Below are positions 48,620 through 55,729 of a stretch of 64,000 nt of DNA, in pieces. The translations under genes and the position numbers were made by a program. How positions within the stretch are numbered: position 1 is the first letter of the stretch; every line of letters starts with the position of its first letter. This DNA is from Phormidesmis priestleyi ULC007 (GTDB taxonomy: Bacteria; Cyanobacteriota; Cyanobacteriia; Leptolyngbyales; Leptolyngbyaceae). The stretch is from positions 80,603 through 144,602 of the forward strand of contig NZ_MPPI01000003.1 of assembly GCF_001895925.1 (NCBI RefSeq). The letters run 5' to 3'. The notes beneath the pieces are model-generated. The model was not told the DNA's origin. It was given only the letters and a program-made list of their open reading frames with translations, and ran no database searches.

Positions 48620-48759
48620 CTGTCTCACAGTTCTTATATTGGACTCTTTATAAGTCTATCTGCTAGTCTCATTTAAGATTTGTGAATGTGTCTAGACCTG
48701 TCTCGCTGTTCTCAGATTGGACTTTTGGCGAGTCTAAAGAATAGTCTTACCTAAGATTT
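48620..48759. repeat. Degenerate 78-bp tandem duplication
   Basis: The segment beginning CTGTCTCACAGTTCT at 48620 is repeated from 48698 as CTGTCTCGCTGTTCT; shared blocks ATTGGACT, AGTCTA, AGTCT and AAGATTT keep the same order. Downstream of rpoZ; could form alternative hairpins in its 3' untranslated region. Confidence 0.5.
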
Positions 48760-48761
48760 AA

Positions 48762-48929
48762 GGCATTGCTGAATTGCGGTATGAAATGCTAAATTCGCCC
48801 TCACCCTAGCCCTCTCCCAGAAGGAGAGGGAACAAGACTTCTGGCTCCCTTCTCCCTGGGGAGAAGGGTTGGGAAGGGCCTCGCCCCACTTCGTGAGGAG
48901 GGCAATTCATACATTCATTCAGCAACGCC
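48762..48929. repeat. MITE copy C with perfect 8-bp target duplication
   Basis: Ends GGCATTGCTGAATTGCGGTA and, inverted, GGCGTTGCTGAATGAATGTA. AGATTTAA occurs immediately outside both ends (48754-48761 and 48930-48937). The core has the CCCTCACCCTAGCCCTCTCC / GGAGAAGGGTTGGG palindromes also seen inside the methylase gene. No gene lies in 48546-48962. Confidence 0.8.
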
Positions 48930-48962
48930 AGATTTAAGATCTGCTGATTCTGGAAGAACCAC

Positions 48963-49466
48963 TCAGGTTTGTGTGGTTTCTCCTGCCAGTTGCAACACTT
49001 CGCTGTATAACCGAGGGCTAATCCGAAAGTTTGCCCGTTGAATCAAAGCATCCATCATTGGGTGAACTTTTGGAATTAGAGCTTGGCTCTTGGCAGCGAG
49101 TAAAACGCCTAATATTCCGGTAATTCGCAAGCCTTGGCGTTTCGCTTCGAGTCGTCCGAGGCGTTCGTCAATGAGTAATTGGGTTGCCTGGAGTTCTAAT
49201 GCTAAAACGATCGCATTGGCTTCTCCAGGATCGAGGTTACGATCGCGCTCTAGGGTTCCGACCTGCTGCTGATCTGTGACGGAACGAACTTCTAACCAGT
49301 TAACGGTTTGTACGATTTGGGTGGCGGGGTGATTAATCCCGTTGGCTAGCAGTTCTTGGTAAACTGCATCGGGAATGATGACGGTGCCGAAAAGTTGGGG
49401 GAGCAGGTGAATGTAGCCTACTACGATTAGATTGGCGATCGGGGATGTATCACTGACGATGATCAC
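48963..49466 (-). CDS. DUF3368 (PIN-like) toxin
   Basis: Protein of 167 residues of the DUF3368 group, a PIN-fold family. Starts MIIVSDTSPIANLIVVG with the first metal Asp6, then IPDAVYQELL, LDPGEANAIVLALEL and LLIDERLGRLEAKRQGL. Predicted RNase toxin. Its start overlaps the stop of the upstream antitoxin gene as ATGA, a classical type-II module. Confidence 0.88.
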   Translation of the reverse strand: MIIVSDTSPIANLIVVGYIHLLPQLFGTVIIPDAVYQELLANGINHPATQIVQTVNWLEVRSVTDQQQVGTLERDRNLDPGEANAIVLALELQATQLLIDERLGRLEAKRQGLRITGILGVLLAAKSQALIPKVHPMMDALIQRANFRISPRLYSEVLQLAGETTQT

Positions 49467-49708
49467 AGTAAGCCTAGCTCTTGCAAGCCCCTGACATCTT
49501 CGTGGAGGTCTTCGACATCGTAGTGGATGTAGAGGTCACGGCTGGCGAGGAGTGCCTGGAATTCGAGTTGGGTCATGCCAAGAATGCGGCTGGCTTTGCC
49601 GAGGGTGAGTTTCTCGCGCTGAAATAGCAGCAGCACCACTTCTTGCAGCAGTTCGGCTTCGGAAAGTCCAGAGGCTTTGACTAATTCATCGGAGAGAAGC
49701 AAGCTCAT
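49463..49708 (-). CDS. UPF0175 antitoxin
   Basis: Protein of 81 residues of UPF0175: [20 protein letters not shown], then TLGKASRILGMTQLEFQALLASR, a helix-turn-helix-like region, ending YDVEDLHEDVRGLQELGL. Standard partner of DUF3368 toxins; expected to neutralise the toxin and autorepress. Its ATG overlaps the stop of a truncated DUF2283 gene upstream, so three frames are chained by overlaps. Confidence 0.88.
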   Translation of the reverse strand: MSLLLSDELVKASGLSEAELLQEVVLLLFQREKLTLGKASRILGMTQLEFQALLASRDLYIHYDVEDLHEDVRGLQELGLL

Positions 49709-49806
49709 AATGGTTGTGCTGAGGGTTCTGATTTGAGTATAGCGATCGCAGACTCATCTAACCGCAAGTACAGCGCGTCATCGTCTTTGTGTACTACTAA
49801 TTTCAC
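49705..49806 (-). pseudogene. Truncated DUF2283 paralogue coupled to the antitoxin
   Basis: GTG start at 49804-49806 with GGAGAA upstream. The first 21 codons (VKLVVHKDDDALYLRLDESAI after GTG, shown in part) are nearly identical to the DUF2283 gene at 49958-50155; then the frame diverges (LKSEPSAQPL) and stops with TGA overlapping the antitoxin ATG. A 33-residue product is likely still made and couples translation to the antitoxin. Confidence 0.6.
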
Positions 49807-49836
49807 TGGGTTCTCCTACCAGAAATTTACCCTCGG

Positions 49837-49932
49837 TCAAATAGAAATGGCGATCGCTTTGCCCGTTGTTTCTGGTTCTGGAATGGATTGACCGTCTTCT
49901 TTGAGCGTGTCAATGTAAAGCTCGATCGCCTC
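49837..49932 (-). pseudogene. HicB-type antitoxin C-terminal fragment
   Basis: Minus-strand frame EAIELYIDTLKEDGQSIPEP followed by ETTGKAIAISI and stop. The YIDTLKEDGxxIPEP stretch is the hallmark of HicB C-termini. The N-terminal half and any HicA gene are absent. Confidence 0.65.
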
Positions 49933-49957
49933 TTAATTTCATTTTTCTCACAGTTCA

Positions 49958-50155
49958 CTAAGTTGTTTCCAACAAAATTCTTTGTAAAGAATCGGGGCTT
50001 CTTTGGCTGAGATATGACACTTCAATGCCAACGACTTTTCCATTTGCGTTGTAATCTAGAATGATGCCATCGCTGACTTCTTCAGACTCGACGATCGCAG
50101 TTTCATCCAAACGCAGGTACAGCGCGTCATCTTGTTTGTGTACCACTAATTTCAT
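49958..50155 (-). CDS. DUF2283 small protein
   Basis: Protein of 65 residues: MKLVVHKQDDALYLRLDETA, EEVSDGIILDYNANGKVVGIE, ending SQRSPDSLQRILLETT. DUF2283 proteins are common beside toxin genes and are regarded as antitoxin-like. The partner is unclear; upstream lie toxin and antitoxin remnants. A duplicated truncated copy lies 152 bp downstream. Confidence 0.8.
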   Translation of the reverse strand: MKLVVHKQDDALYLRLDETAIVESEEVSDGIILDYNANGKVVGIEVSYLSQRSPDSLQRILLETT

Positions 50156-50169
50156 TCGACTCTTCAGAT

Positions 50170-50379
50170 CTACTCCTTTTGGGTTGAGTCACTAGATCTC
50201 TCCATAGTAAACTGTCGCAATTCTTCAAGGGTAGGCTCACTCGATTGATATCGTTCCTGAGTGTAGTCGCCGTTGCCAATCTCTAGCTGCTGAAGAAAGC
50301 GCAGCATTCCCACGACTCCTAAAGAGTCAATCAGTGCTTTGTACCCAGTTTTTCTGATTTCAGCTTGCTTTATGACTTT
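50170..50379 (-). pseudogene. Antitoxin-like remnant lacking a start codon
   Basis: Minus-strand frame reading IKQAEIRKTGYKALIDSLG, VVGMLRFLQQLEIGNGDYTQ, ERYQSSEPTLEEL and a stop at 50170-50172. Resembles small cyanobacterial proteins found next to PIN toxins. No ATG, GTG or TTG is available before the first conserved residues, and the frame overlaps the PIN remnant, so the 5' end has been lost or altered. Confidence 0.5.
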
Positions 50380-50530
50380 GATCTCTCTCTTGTAATACGT
50401 TCATTAACCAAATAACTGGATTTTCAACGAGGATGCCAATTATTTCAGGATATTGCTTGGCTTTTTTAAGGAGTCGATCGTCAGTGATCAGAAAGATATC
50501 TGCTGATGCCGATCGAGCAAAATCAAAAAG
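50360..50530 (-). pseudogene. PIN-domain toxin C-terminal remnant
   Basis: Minus-strand frame LFDFARSASADIFLITDDRL, LKKAKQYPEIIGILVENPVI, WLMNVLQERDQSHKAS and stop. ITDDRLLKKAKQ is the distal PIN motif. The first two-thirds of the domain are gone; the remnant starts precisely at the stop codon (TAG, 50531-50533) of the intact PIN gene, marking a deletion junction. Confidence 0.65.
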
Positions 50531-50947
50531 CTACTTCAGCAGACGAATGAAGCCTGCCTGTTCAAAGTGATGATCGGTTGTGAGGGCTTCTGTCAGGTTG
50601 AGATGTTGCATGATGGCAAAACTTGAGCAGTCAACTAGACTCCATTCTTTATCCATCCGAGTTGATAGAAGTTGCCATGCTGCTTCATCAAGTTCAGGAC
50701 TAATATGCAGGATTTCAACATGAGGTGAAGTTTTTAAGCTGTGGATAAATGAAACTGTTGTCTTTCGGGGAAGCCGCAGTGGGCTAGTTAACAAAGCAAC
50801 CAGTTCAGCGATCACGTAGTTGGTTGTAATGAGCTTCTGATTTTGTTGGCGTGCGAGCCGATATAGTGTGGCAGTCAGACTATGAGAGGGCTGAGACACA
50901 TCAACTAGGTTTCCCCAACCGGATGTATCGGCAAAAATATTAGGCAT
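50531..50947 (-). CDS. PIN-domain toxin
   Basis: Protein of 138 residues: MPNIFADTSGWGNLVDVSQP (Asp7), NYVIAELVALLTSP, RMDKEWSLVDCSSFAIMQHL with the Asp/Glu cluster, and ALTTDHHFEQAGF. Predicted metal-dependent RNase. It is separated by a 1-bp overlap (TAATG) from its antitoxin and only 30 bp further lies the methylase gene, so the module is the tail of the defence operon. Confidence 0.88.
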   Translation of the reverse strand: MPNIFADTSGWGNLVDVSQPSHSLTATLYRLARQQNQKLITTNYVIAELVALLTSPLRLPRKTTVSFIHSLKTSPHVEILHISPELDEAAWQLLSTRMDKEWSLVDCSSFAIMQHLNLTEALTTDHHFEQAGFIRLLK

Positions 50948-51192
50948 TAGCGGGCTTCGTTAGAGTCGATTAGGGCTTGTCCTAGATATTGGTCATGATG
51001 TTCACTCCAGTCTGGAATGCTGCTGTTGACTGCACCAATAAATTGTTCTAGGGGATCATCTACGAACTGTTGAATTGAAGCAGCTAACCACTGAATTGTG
51101 AACTCTTCAGGGGACTGACCGCGTTGTTGGGCGATTTTGACCAATGGTTGATAGAGTTCTTCGGGAATTTGTAGCGTTAATACTTGAGTCAT
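50947..51192 (-). CDS. Antitoxin of the PIN module
   Basis: Protein of 81 residues: MTQVLTLQIPEELYQPLVKIA and QQRGQSPEEFTIQWLAASIQ, a ribbon-helix-helix pattern, plus an acidic C-terminal tail for toxin binding (IPDWSEHHDQYLGQAL). It starts 30 bp after the methylase stop. Confidence 0.82.
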   Translation of the reverse strand: MTQVLTLQIPEELYQPLVKIAQQRGQSPEEFTIQWLAASIQQFVDDPLEQFIGAVNSSIPDWSEHHDQYLGQALIDSNEAR

Positions 51193-51222
51193 GTTGCTCT
51201 CCTGATTTGGGTTGGTTGATTT

Positions 51223-54200
51223 TCATGGTTTGCCCTCGATCGTGCGAATGACAGGCAGGGTATCAAGGGCAATGAGGTTTTGACGAATGGGATGGTCTTG
51301 GGCGTAGAGGCGTTGAAAGATGGCGCGGAGGGCTTCGAGTTTGTCGCCTTTGATGTCGTTGAGAGTGGGTAAGTTTTCGGCTTGGAGCGGGTCGGCAAAG
51401 GTGAAGCCGTGGGCGTAGAGATCTTCGGGTAAGTAGAGTTCGTAGACTAGCCCGTTGATGATTTGCTCGAAGTATTCCAGCATCAGTTTGTCTTGAACTG
51501 GAATTACATGACTTTTGTTAACGAAATCACTATTCATTTGGTAGCAGTAAAGTATGTAATCAACAAATATCCCAATGAATTGAGGTGTATCTGAGTGGGC
51601 TATTGGCAATTTGGCTAAATGACCTCGTTTTACCTGTGCCAATGCCTCCCCTTTTTCTGGATTTATAACCTTTTGATAAAACCACTTCAATAATGCTGAG
51701 TTTATTAATCCAAGAATAAAACGAAGATCTGTACTGTTTTTTTGAGGAACGATAGTGTATAAATTATCTCGAACGATAAACTGACGATTATCAAGAGTTG
51801 CCACCAAAGAATCACCTGTTTGTCGAACAATAATCTTCTCTAGAGCATCATGGCTTGCAGAATATCTAGGTTCTGCAAGCCATTCGCCAAAGCTTATCCA
51901 ATAGTTTTCATTCCAAAGAATTTGAAACTTTTGAATTAGACTTCCCCGTAAAAGGGGGCGAGAAGTTTTGTCTTTCTTGTGTTCAGACACGTAAGGTTTA
52001 GCATCTACAATCGCTCTAGTTTGTGGCGGTTTTCCTTTTCCAACTTGAAAAGGCTTCGTACCCTGTGTAATCTTACAAAACTGATCAAGTGTCTTGTGAT
52101 GCTTTAACTTATCAGCGACAGCAGATACTTCCGAGTTTCCAAATATATTTATTGAATCTCCATTTTTTTGTTTCCATATTTTTTGTTCTATGTAGTATGC
52201 TTCTTGAAATATGAATTCATCAAAAATAACGATACCTATTCTATTCTCTTCAGATTGGCAATAGTTGGATATAATTAAAACCTCTGTATCAACAACAGCA
52301 GCAAAGACAGATGTCAAAAGATGCACTATTTGATTAATTTGTTTTTCTGAAAACAACCACTTCCTTATCTTCTTCGTCTTCAAGTTAGACAGCAATGTAT
52401 TAGGAATAATTAAAGTAATACATCCGTAAGATTTTGCCAGAAAAGTAGCCTTCTCTAAAAATAGGCGGTAAGTATCAAGCGGATAATCTTGATACAAATA
52501 GTGCTTCTTAAAGTATTCTTTTTGCTTAACAGTTATTTCCGATCCATAAGGCGGGTTGCCAATCACCACATCAAACCCATCTTTTACGCCATACATCCAC
52601 TCTGGGTCAAAGAAGGTTGCAGAAGCATTTTGGTCATAAGGATTCCATTGGGCAATCTGTCGCGCCGTTTGGTCAGACCAGCCTTCTGTTTTTAGCAATT
52701 CACTAATTTCAGCGCGGAGTTCTCGATCGCGCTCCCGATATTTCTGCTTGGTTCGCTGCGATCGTGCCTTAAAAATCTCATGCCGAACCCTTTTCAGTTC
52801 ATTCTCTTTTGCTTCGACTTGTGGATCTCGCAAAAGTAACTGTTGAGGACGATCGATACTCATCAATGTATTTGCTGCAATAAACTTCGTCTCTAAGTTT
52901 GGCAACGGCAAAATGCCTCGATTGAGTTTAGACTCATCGACTCGTTGTTCTACAATCAGCGAGATAAAAAATCTGAGCTTGGCAATTTGCACCGCGATCG
53001 GTTGAATATCTACCCCATAAATGCAGTTCTCAATCAAAAACAGCTTGCGCGGATAGTCCATCTCGTTGTCGCCAAAATCTGCCTCAATCTGCTGCAACCG
53101 CTCCTGAAGCTGCCCCACTGCTGCATCCCGCGCCGCTTCATAAGAAATCTGCTGCGCCTGTCGAATATCTTCTAACAGAGGCAAAATTTCCCGTTCCTTC
53201 TGCTGATGCTTCCACTGCTCATTGTTGGGGTCAAGCTTGCCCAAAATAAACACCAGCTTCTGCAACAACCCCATCGGAAACGCACCCGATCCGACTGCCG
53301 GATCAAGCGATTTTAGTTGGTCGATCGCCTGGATCAAAATCACCACTTCTTGCGGCTCAAACGGTTGGCGATCGCTCTTGTAATCCAACAGTTGTCTCAG
53401 GCGTTGCTCAGTCCTCACCCTAAATCCCTCTCCCAGGGCGGGAGAGGGACTTTGAATCTGGCTCCCTTCTCCTAATTTGGAAGAAGGGTTGGGGATGAAG
53501 GCATTCTGCAAGTACACCAGCAGCGACTCATCGACCATGTAGTCCACCACTTCACGCGGCGTATAAAACGAGCCAGTCTGCTTTCGTGCCGTCACCCGCG
53601 TTTCAGAGTTATAGGCTGCCAGCAAGTTTTCAAACACCTTGCCCAACAGTTCCGGGTCTAAGGCGATTTCTTCCTCGATCGGTGTATTTTCTGTGATGGT
53701 GAACTTGTAGCTGTTGAAAATGTCAATCAGCCCCCGCACCTTAAACCGCTTATTCTTCGTCCCATAAATCTTATTCAGGTCTACATCCTGTTCCTCAGAA
53801 AAAAACAGGTAATTAGGCACAGATAGCGGGTTGTCAGCCCGATCAGAAAACCCATCCACTCGAATCGTTTGTCTAGGCTGATCAGGGTCAGCATGATCCA
53901 AACACTCAAACAAGCCACCATTGAGAAACGGCACTTGCTCAAATAACTTCAATGCCTCCTCTAGCTGTTTGAATAATGACTCATAGCGATAGACGTTATG
54001 CACCATATAGTGCTGATCGCGTGTTTTGCCTGTATGTCGAAACTTCCGGTTTTCTGGCTTGTCTAGCGTATTCATCTCCTGATTGAGCGTGGCAAAAAAC
54101 AAGTTTTGCAGAATTGCCTGATAGTAAGTACTAGAGTTGGGATCGTCAAAGTGGATCAGTTGAGCGAGGCGCGATCGCTGAAACAACTCCTCTGGAACCA

Positions 54201-55047
54201 GCGGCTGATCTCCCAGTGATTTCTCCTTGAGAAACCAGACAAAAATCACCCGTGTAATCATCCGAATCACGCTGGTCGCATTACGAACTTCCTCATCCGT
54301 TTCTGTCCCCGCTGGAAACACCACATGCTGAGTCGCCCAAAAATACCAGTTCGACACCTCGCGAAAAAACCGCTTGTTTAGTTCCGAGCTATCTAGCGTT
54401 TTCTGCCACGCCTGATGTAGCTCAACAAAATTGGTAAACTTGTGTGCCTTGTAGAGTTGCTCTAACGACAAATCAAACAAGATCTCTAGGTGGGCACGAT
54501 GGGGACTTGCAAGGGCAATATCCTTAATCAGCGTCACTTTCTCCAGCACATCTTTCGACTGATCTCGCTTATGCAAGCGCCGATTGATCATCGATAGCGT
54601 GAGTGTCTGCCCATATAAAAACACCAACATCACAGGCATAGGAAACAGTTTGTTGATCTCGCGGGTAATGCCAGCGAGTTGAGTGCGCGTGTAGGTATTG
54701 CTTTTGAGGGCGATCGCAAAAAACAAATAAGACTCAATGATCGTGTTATCTACTCTGGAACTATCGCCAAAAGAAATCCGAAGCTGATTACTGCCCGTAA
54801 TTTCATCCTTTGTCAATTGGAATAGCAGGTCTACAAACCGCCAGTCTTTCAGCAACGCCGTTTCACGATTGAACGATCGCCCCTCAGCAAAGCTATTCAG
54901 AAAGCTCTGAGCCGTTGGAGTCTCTAAGCGGGTACTTTTATCAACCCGATAACCCAACGTTTCAAACAGCGATCGGGCATTGTCTGCCAGATTGCCAGTG
55001 GCAAATTTTTGCAATCTTAGTGCTATCGCTCGTTTTGCGTCAGACAT
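51223..55047 (-). CDS. Eco57I-type DNA adenine methylase, large
   Basis: Protein of 1274 residues of the PglX/Eco57I-like class. An N-terminal helical domain of about 480 residues leads to the methylase core: SETRVTARKQTGSFYTPREVVDYMVDES (given in part) near 490; SAM motif DPAVGSGAFPMGLL near 580; IYGVDIQPIAVQIAKLRFFISL; and catalytic NPPY at 831-834 (FDVVIGNPPYG). The C-terminal third looks like a target-recognition domain. No endonuclease motif is evident, so restriction would come from the helicase-PLD or Uma2 partners. An in-frame palindromic repeat is embedded at residues 515-546. It lies 11 bp after the Uma2 gene. Confidence 0.9.
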   Translation of the reverse strand: MSDAKRAIALRLQKFATGNLADNARSLFETLGYRVDKSTRLETPTAQSFLNSFAEGRSFNRETALLKDWRFVDLLFQLTKDEITGSNQLRISFGDSSRVDNTIIESYLFFAIALKSNTYTRTQLAGITREINKLFPMPVMLVFLYGQTLTLSMINRRLHKRDQSKDVLEKVTLIKDIALASPHRAHLEILFDLSLEQLYKAHKFTNFVELHQAWQKTLDSSELNKRFFREVSNWYFWATQHVVFPAGTETDEEVRNATSVIRMITRVIFVWFLKEKSLGDQPLVPEELFQRSRLAQLIHFDDPNSSTYYQAILQNLFFATLNQEMNTLDKPENRKFRHTGKTRDQHYMVHNVYRYESLFKQLEEALKLFEQVPFLNGGLFECLDHADPDQPRQTIRVDGFSDRADNPLSVPNYLFFSEEQDVDLNKIYGTKNKRFKVRGLIDIFNSYKFTITENTPIEEEIALDPELLGKVFENLLAAYNSETRVTARKQTGSFYTPREVVDYMVDESLLVYLQNAFIPNPSSKLGEGSQIQSPSPALGEGFRVRTEQRLRQLLDYKSDRQPFEPQEVVILIQAIDQLKSLDPAVGSGAFPMGLLQKLVFILGKLDPNNEQWKHQQKEREILPLLEDIRQAQQISYEAARDAAVGQLQERLQQIEADFGDNEMDYPRKLFLIENCIYGVDIQPIAVQIAKLRFFISLIVEQRVDESKLNRGILPLPNLETKFIAANTLMSIDRPQQLLLRDPQVEAKENELKRVRHEIFKARSQRTKQKYRERDRELRAEISELLKTEGWSDQTARQIAQWNPYDQNASATFFDPEWMYGVKDGFDVVIGNPPYGSEITVKQKEYFKKHYLYQDYPLDTYRLFLEKATFLAKSYGCITLIIPNTLLSNLKTKKIRKWLFSEKQINQIVHLLTSVFAAVVDTEVLIISNYCQSEENRIGIVIFDEFIFQEAYYIEQKIWKQKNGDSINIFGNSEVSAVADKLKHHKTLDQFCKITQGTKPFQVGKGKPPQTRAIVDAKPYVSEHKKDKTSRPLLRGSLIQKFQILWNENYWISFGEWLAEPRYSASHDALEKIIVRQTGDSLVATLDNRQFIVRDNLYTIVPQKNSTDLRFILGLINSALLKWFYQKVINPEKGEALAQVKRGHLAKLPIAHSDTPQFIGIFVDYILYCYQMNSDFVNKSHVIPVQDKLMLEYFEQIINGLVYELYLPEDLYAHGFTFADPLQAENLPTLNDIKGDKLEALRAIFQRLYAQDHPIRQNLIALDTLPVIRTIEGKP
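53411..53503. repeat. Palindromic repeat inserted in frame in the methylase gene
   Basis: CCTCACCCTAAATCCCTCTC ... GGGAGAGGG and CTCCCTTCTCC ... GGAAGAAGGGTTGGGGATGA form the two hairpins typical of cyanobacterial intergenic repeats; the same type sits in MITE copy C. On the minus strand it encodes PNPSSKLGEGSQIQSPSPAL and GEGFRVR without stops, inserted just after the start of the methylase core. Confidence 0.8.
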
Positions 55048-55058
55048 CGATCGCCTCG

Positions 55059-55712
55059 TTATAACTGTTTTCTGAGTTCTTTCACCCGTGCCCGAAAGTC
55101 GATCTCAGCTTGAACTTCATCCTGTTGCGCTTGCTCTAAAAAACAGTACAACTCTGTTTTCTCTACCCAGGTGAATGTCGGGCTGCGATCGACTTCTGTA
55201 TAAGATTCCCCTTGAAGCTGATAGATAAGCCATTCTCGCCCGTTGTAGCGCCAAAACTCAGGCACACCCATCGCTGCATACAATCGATTCTTATCAATAT
55301 CAGTGTGAGTAATGTCTACTTCCACCAGTAAATCGGGAGGAGGATCTTGAGCCAGGTCAACGTTTCGCCCTGCCACTTTCGGTTGGTTCTGAATGTAATA
55401 GGCACAATCTGGTTCAGACCCTCGATTCAGATCTTCACGATCGAGAGTCGTCGATCCCATTGTTTTGATCTTCATGCCAGATTCAACAACTAGAATCCGT
55501 ACAAAAAGCTCAATCAGGTGCAAGAAAAATTCGTGATTTTCTGAGGGCATGGTGATCTCTAGCGTTCCGCGATCGTAAGTCAGGCGAGCCGCACGGGTTT
55601 GGGGCAGGGCATGAAGAATTTGCTGGTAGGCTTGCCAATTTAAACCATGCAGCGTCACCCGCTTTTCACCAGAGAGAGTTCTTTGCGTTTCTAAGGGAGC
55701 AGTGCTGACCAT
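55059..55712 (-). CDS. Uma2-family endonuclease inside the defence operon
   Basis: Protein of 217 residues: VTLHGLNWQAYQQILHALPQ, YDRGTLEITMPSENHEFFLH, then the PD-(D/E)xK-type residues in SEPDCAYYIQ and PDLLVEVDITHTDIDK, ending in a charged helix. Complete by family length. It sits 17 bp after the helicase stop and 11 bp before the methylase start, so it is co-transcribed with them; such close embedding suggests a role in the system or a recent insertion in frame-neutral fashion. Confidence 0.87.
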   Translation of the reverse strand: MVSTAPLETQRTLSGEKRVTLHGLNWQAYQQILHALPQTRAARLTYDRGTLEITMPSENHEFFLHLIELFVRILVVESGMKIKTMGSTTLDREDLNRGSEPDCAYYIQNQPKVAGRNVDLAQDPPPDLLVEVDITHTDIDKNRLYAAMGVPEFWRYNGREWLIYQLQGESYTEVDRSPTFTWVEKTELYCFLEQAQQDEVQAEIDFRARVKELRKQL

Positions 55713-55729
55713 GAAAGACCTCTAACGAC

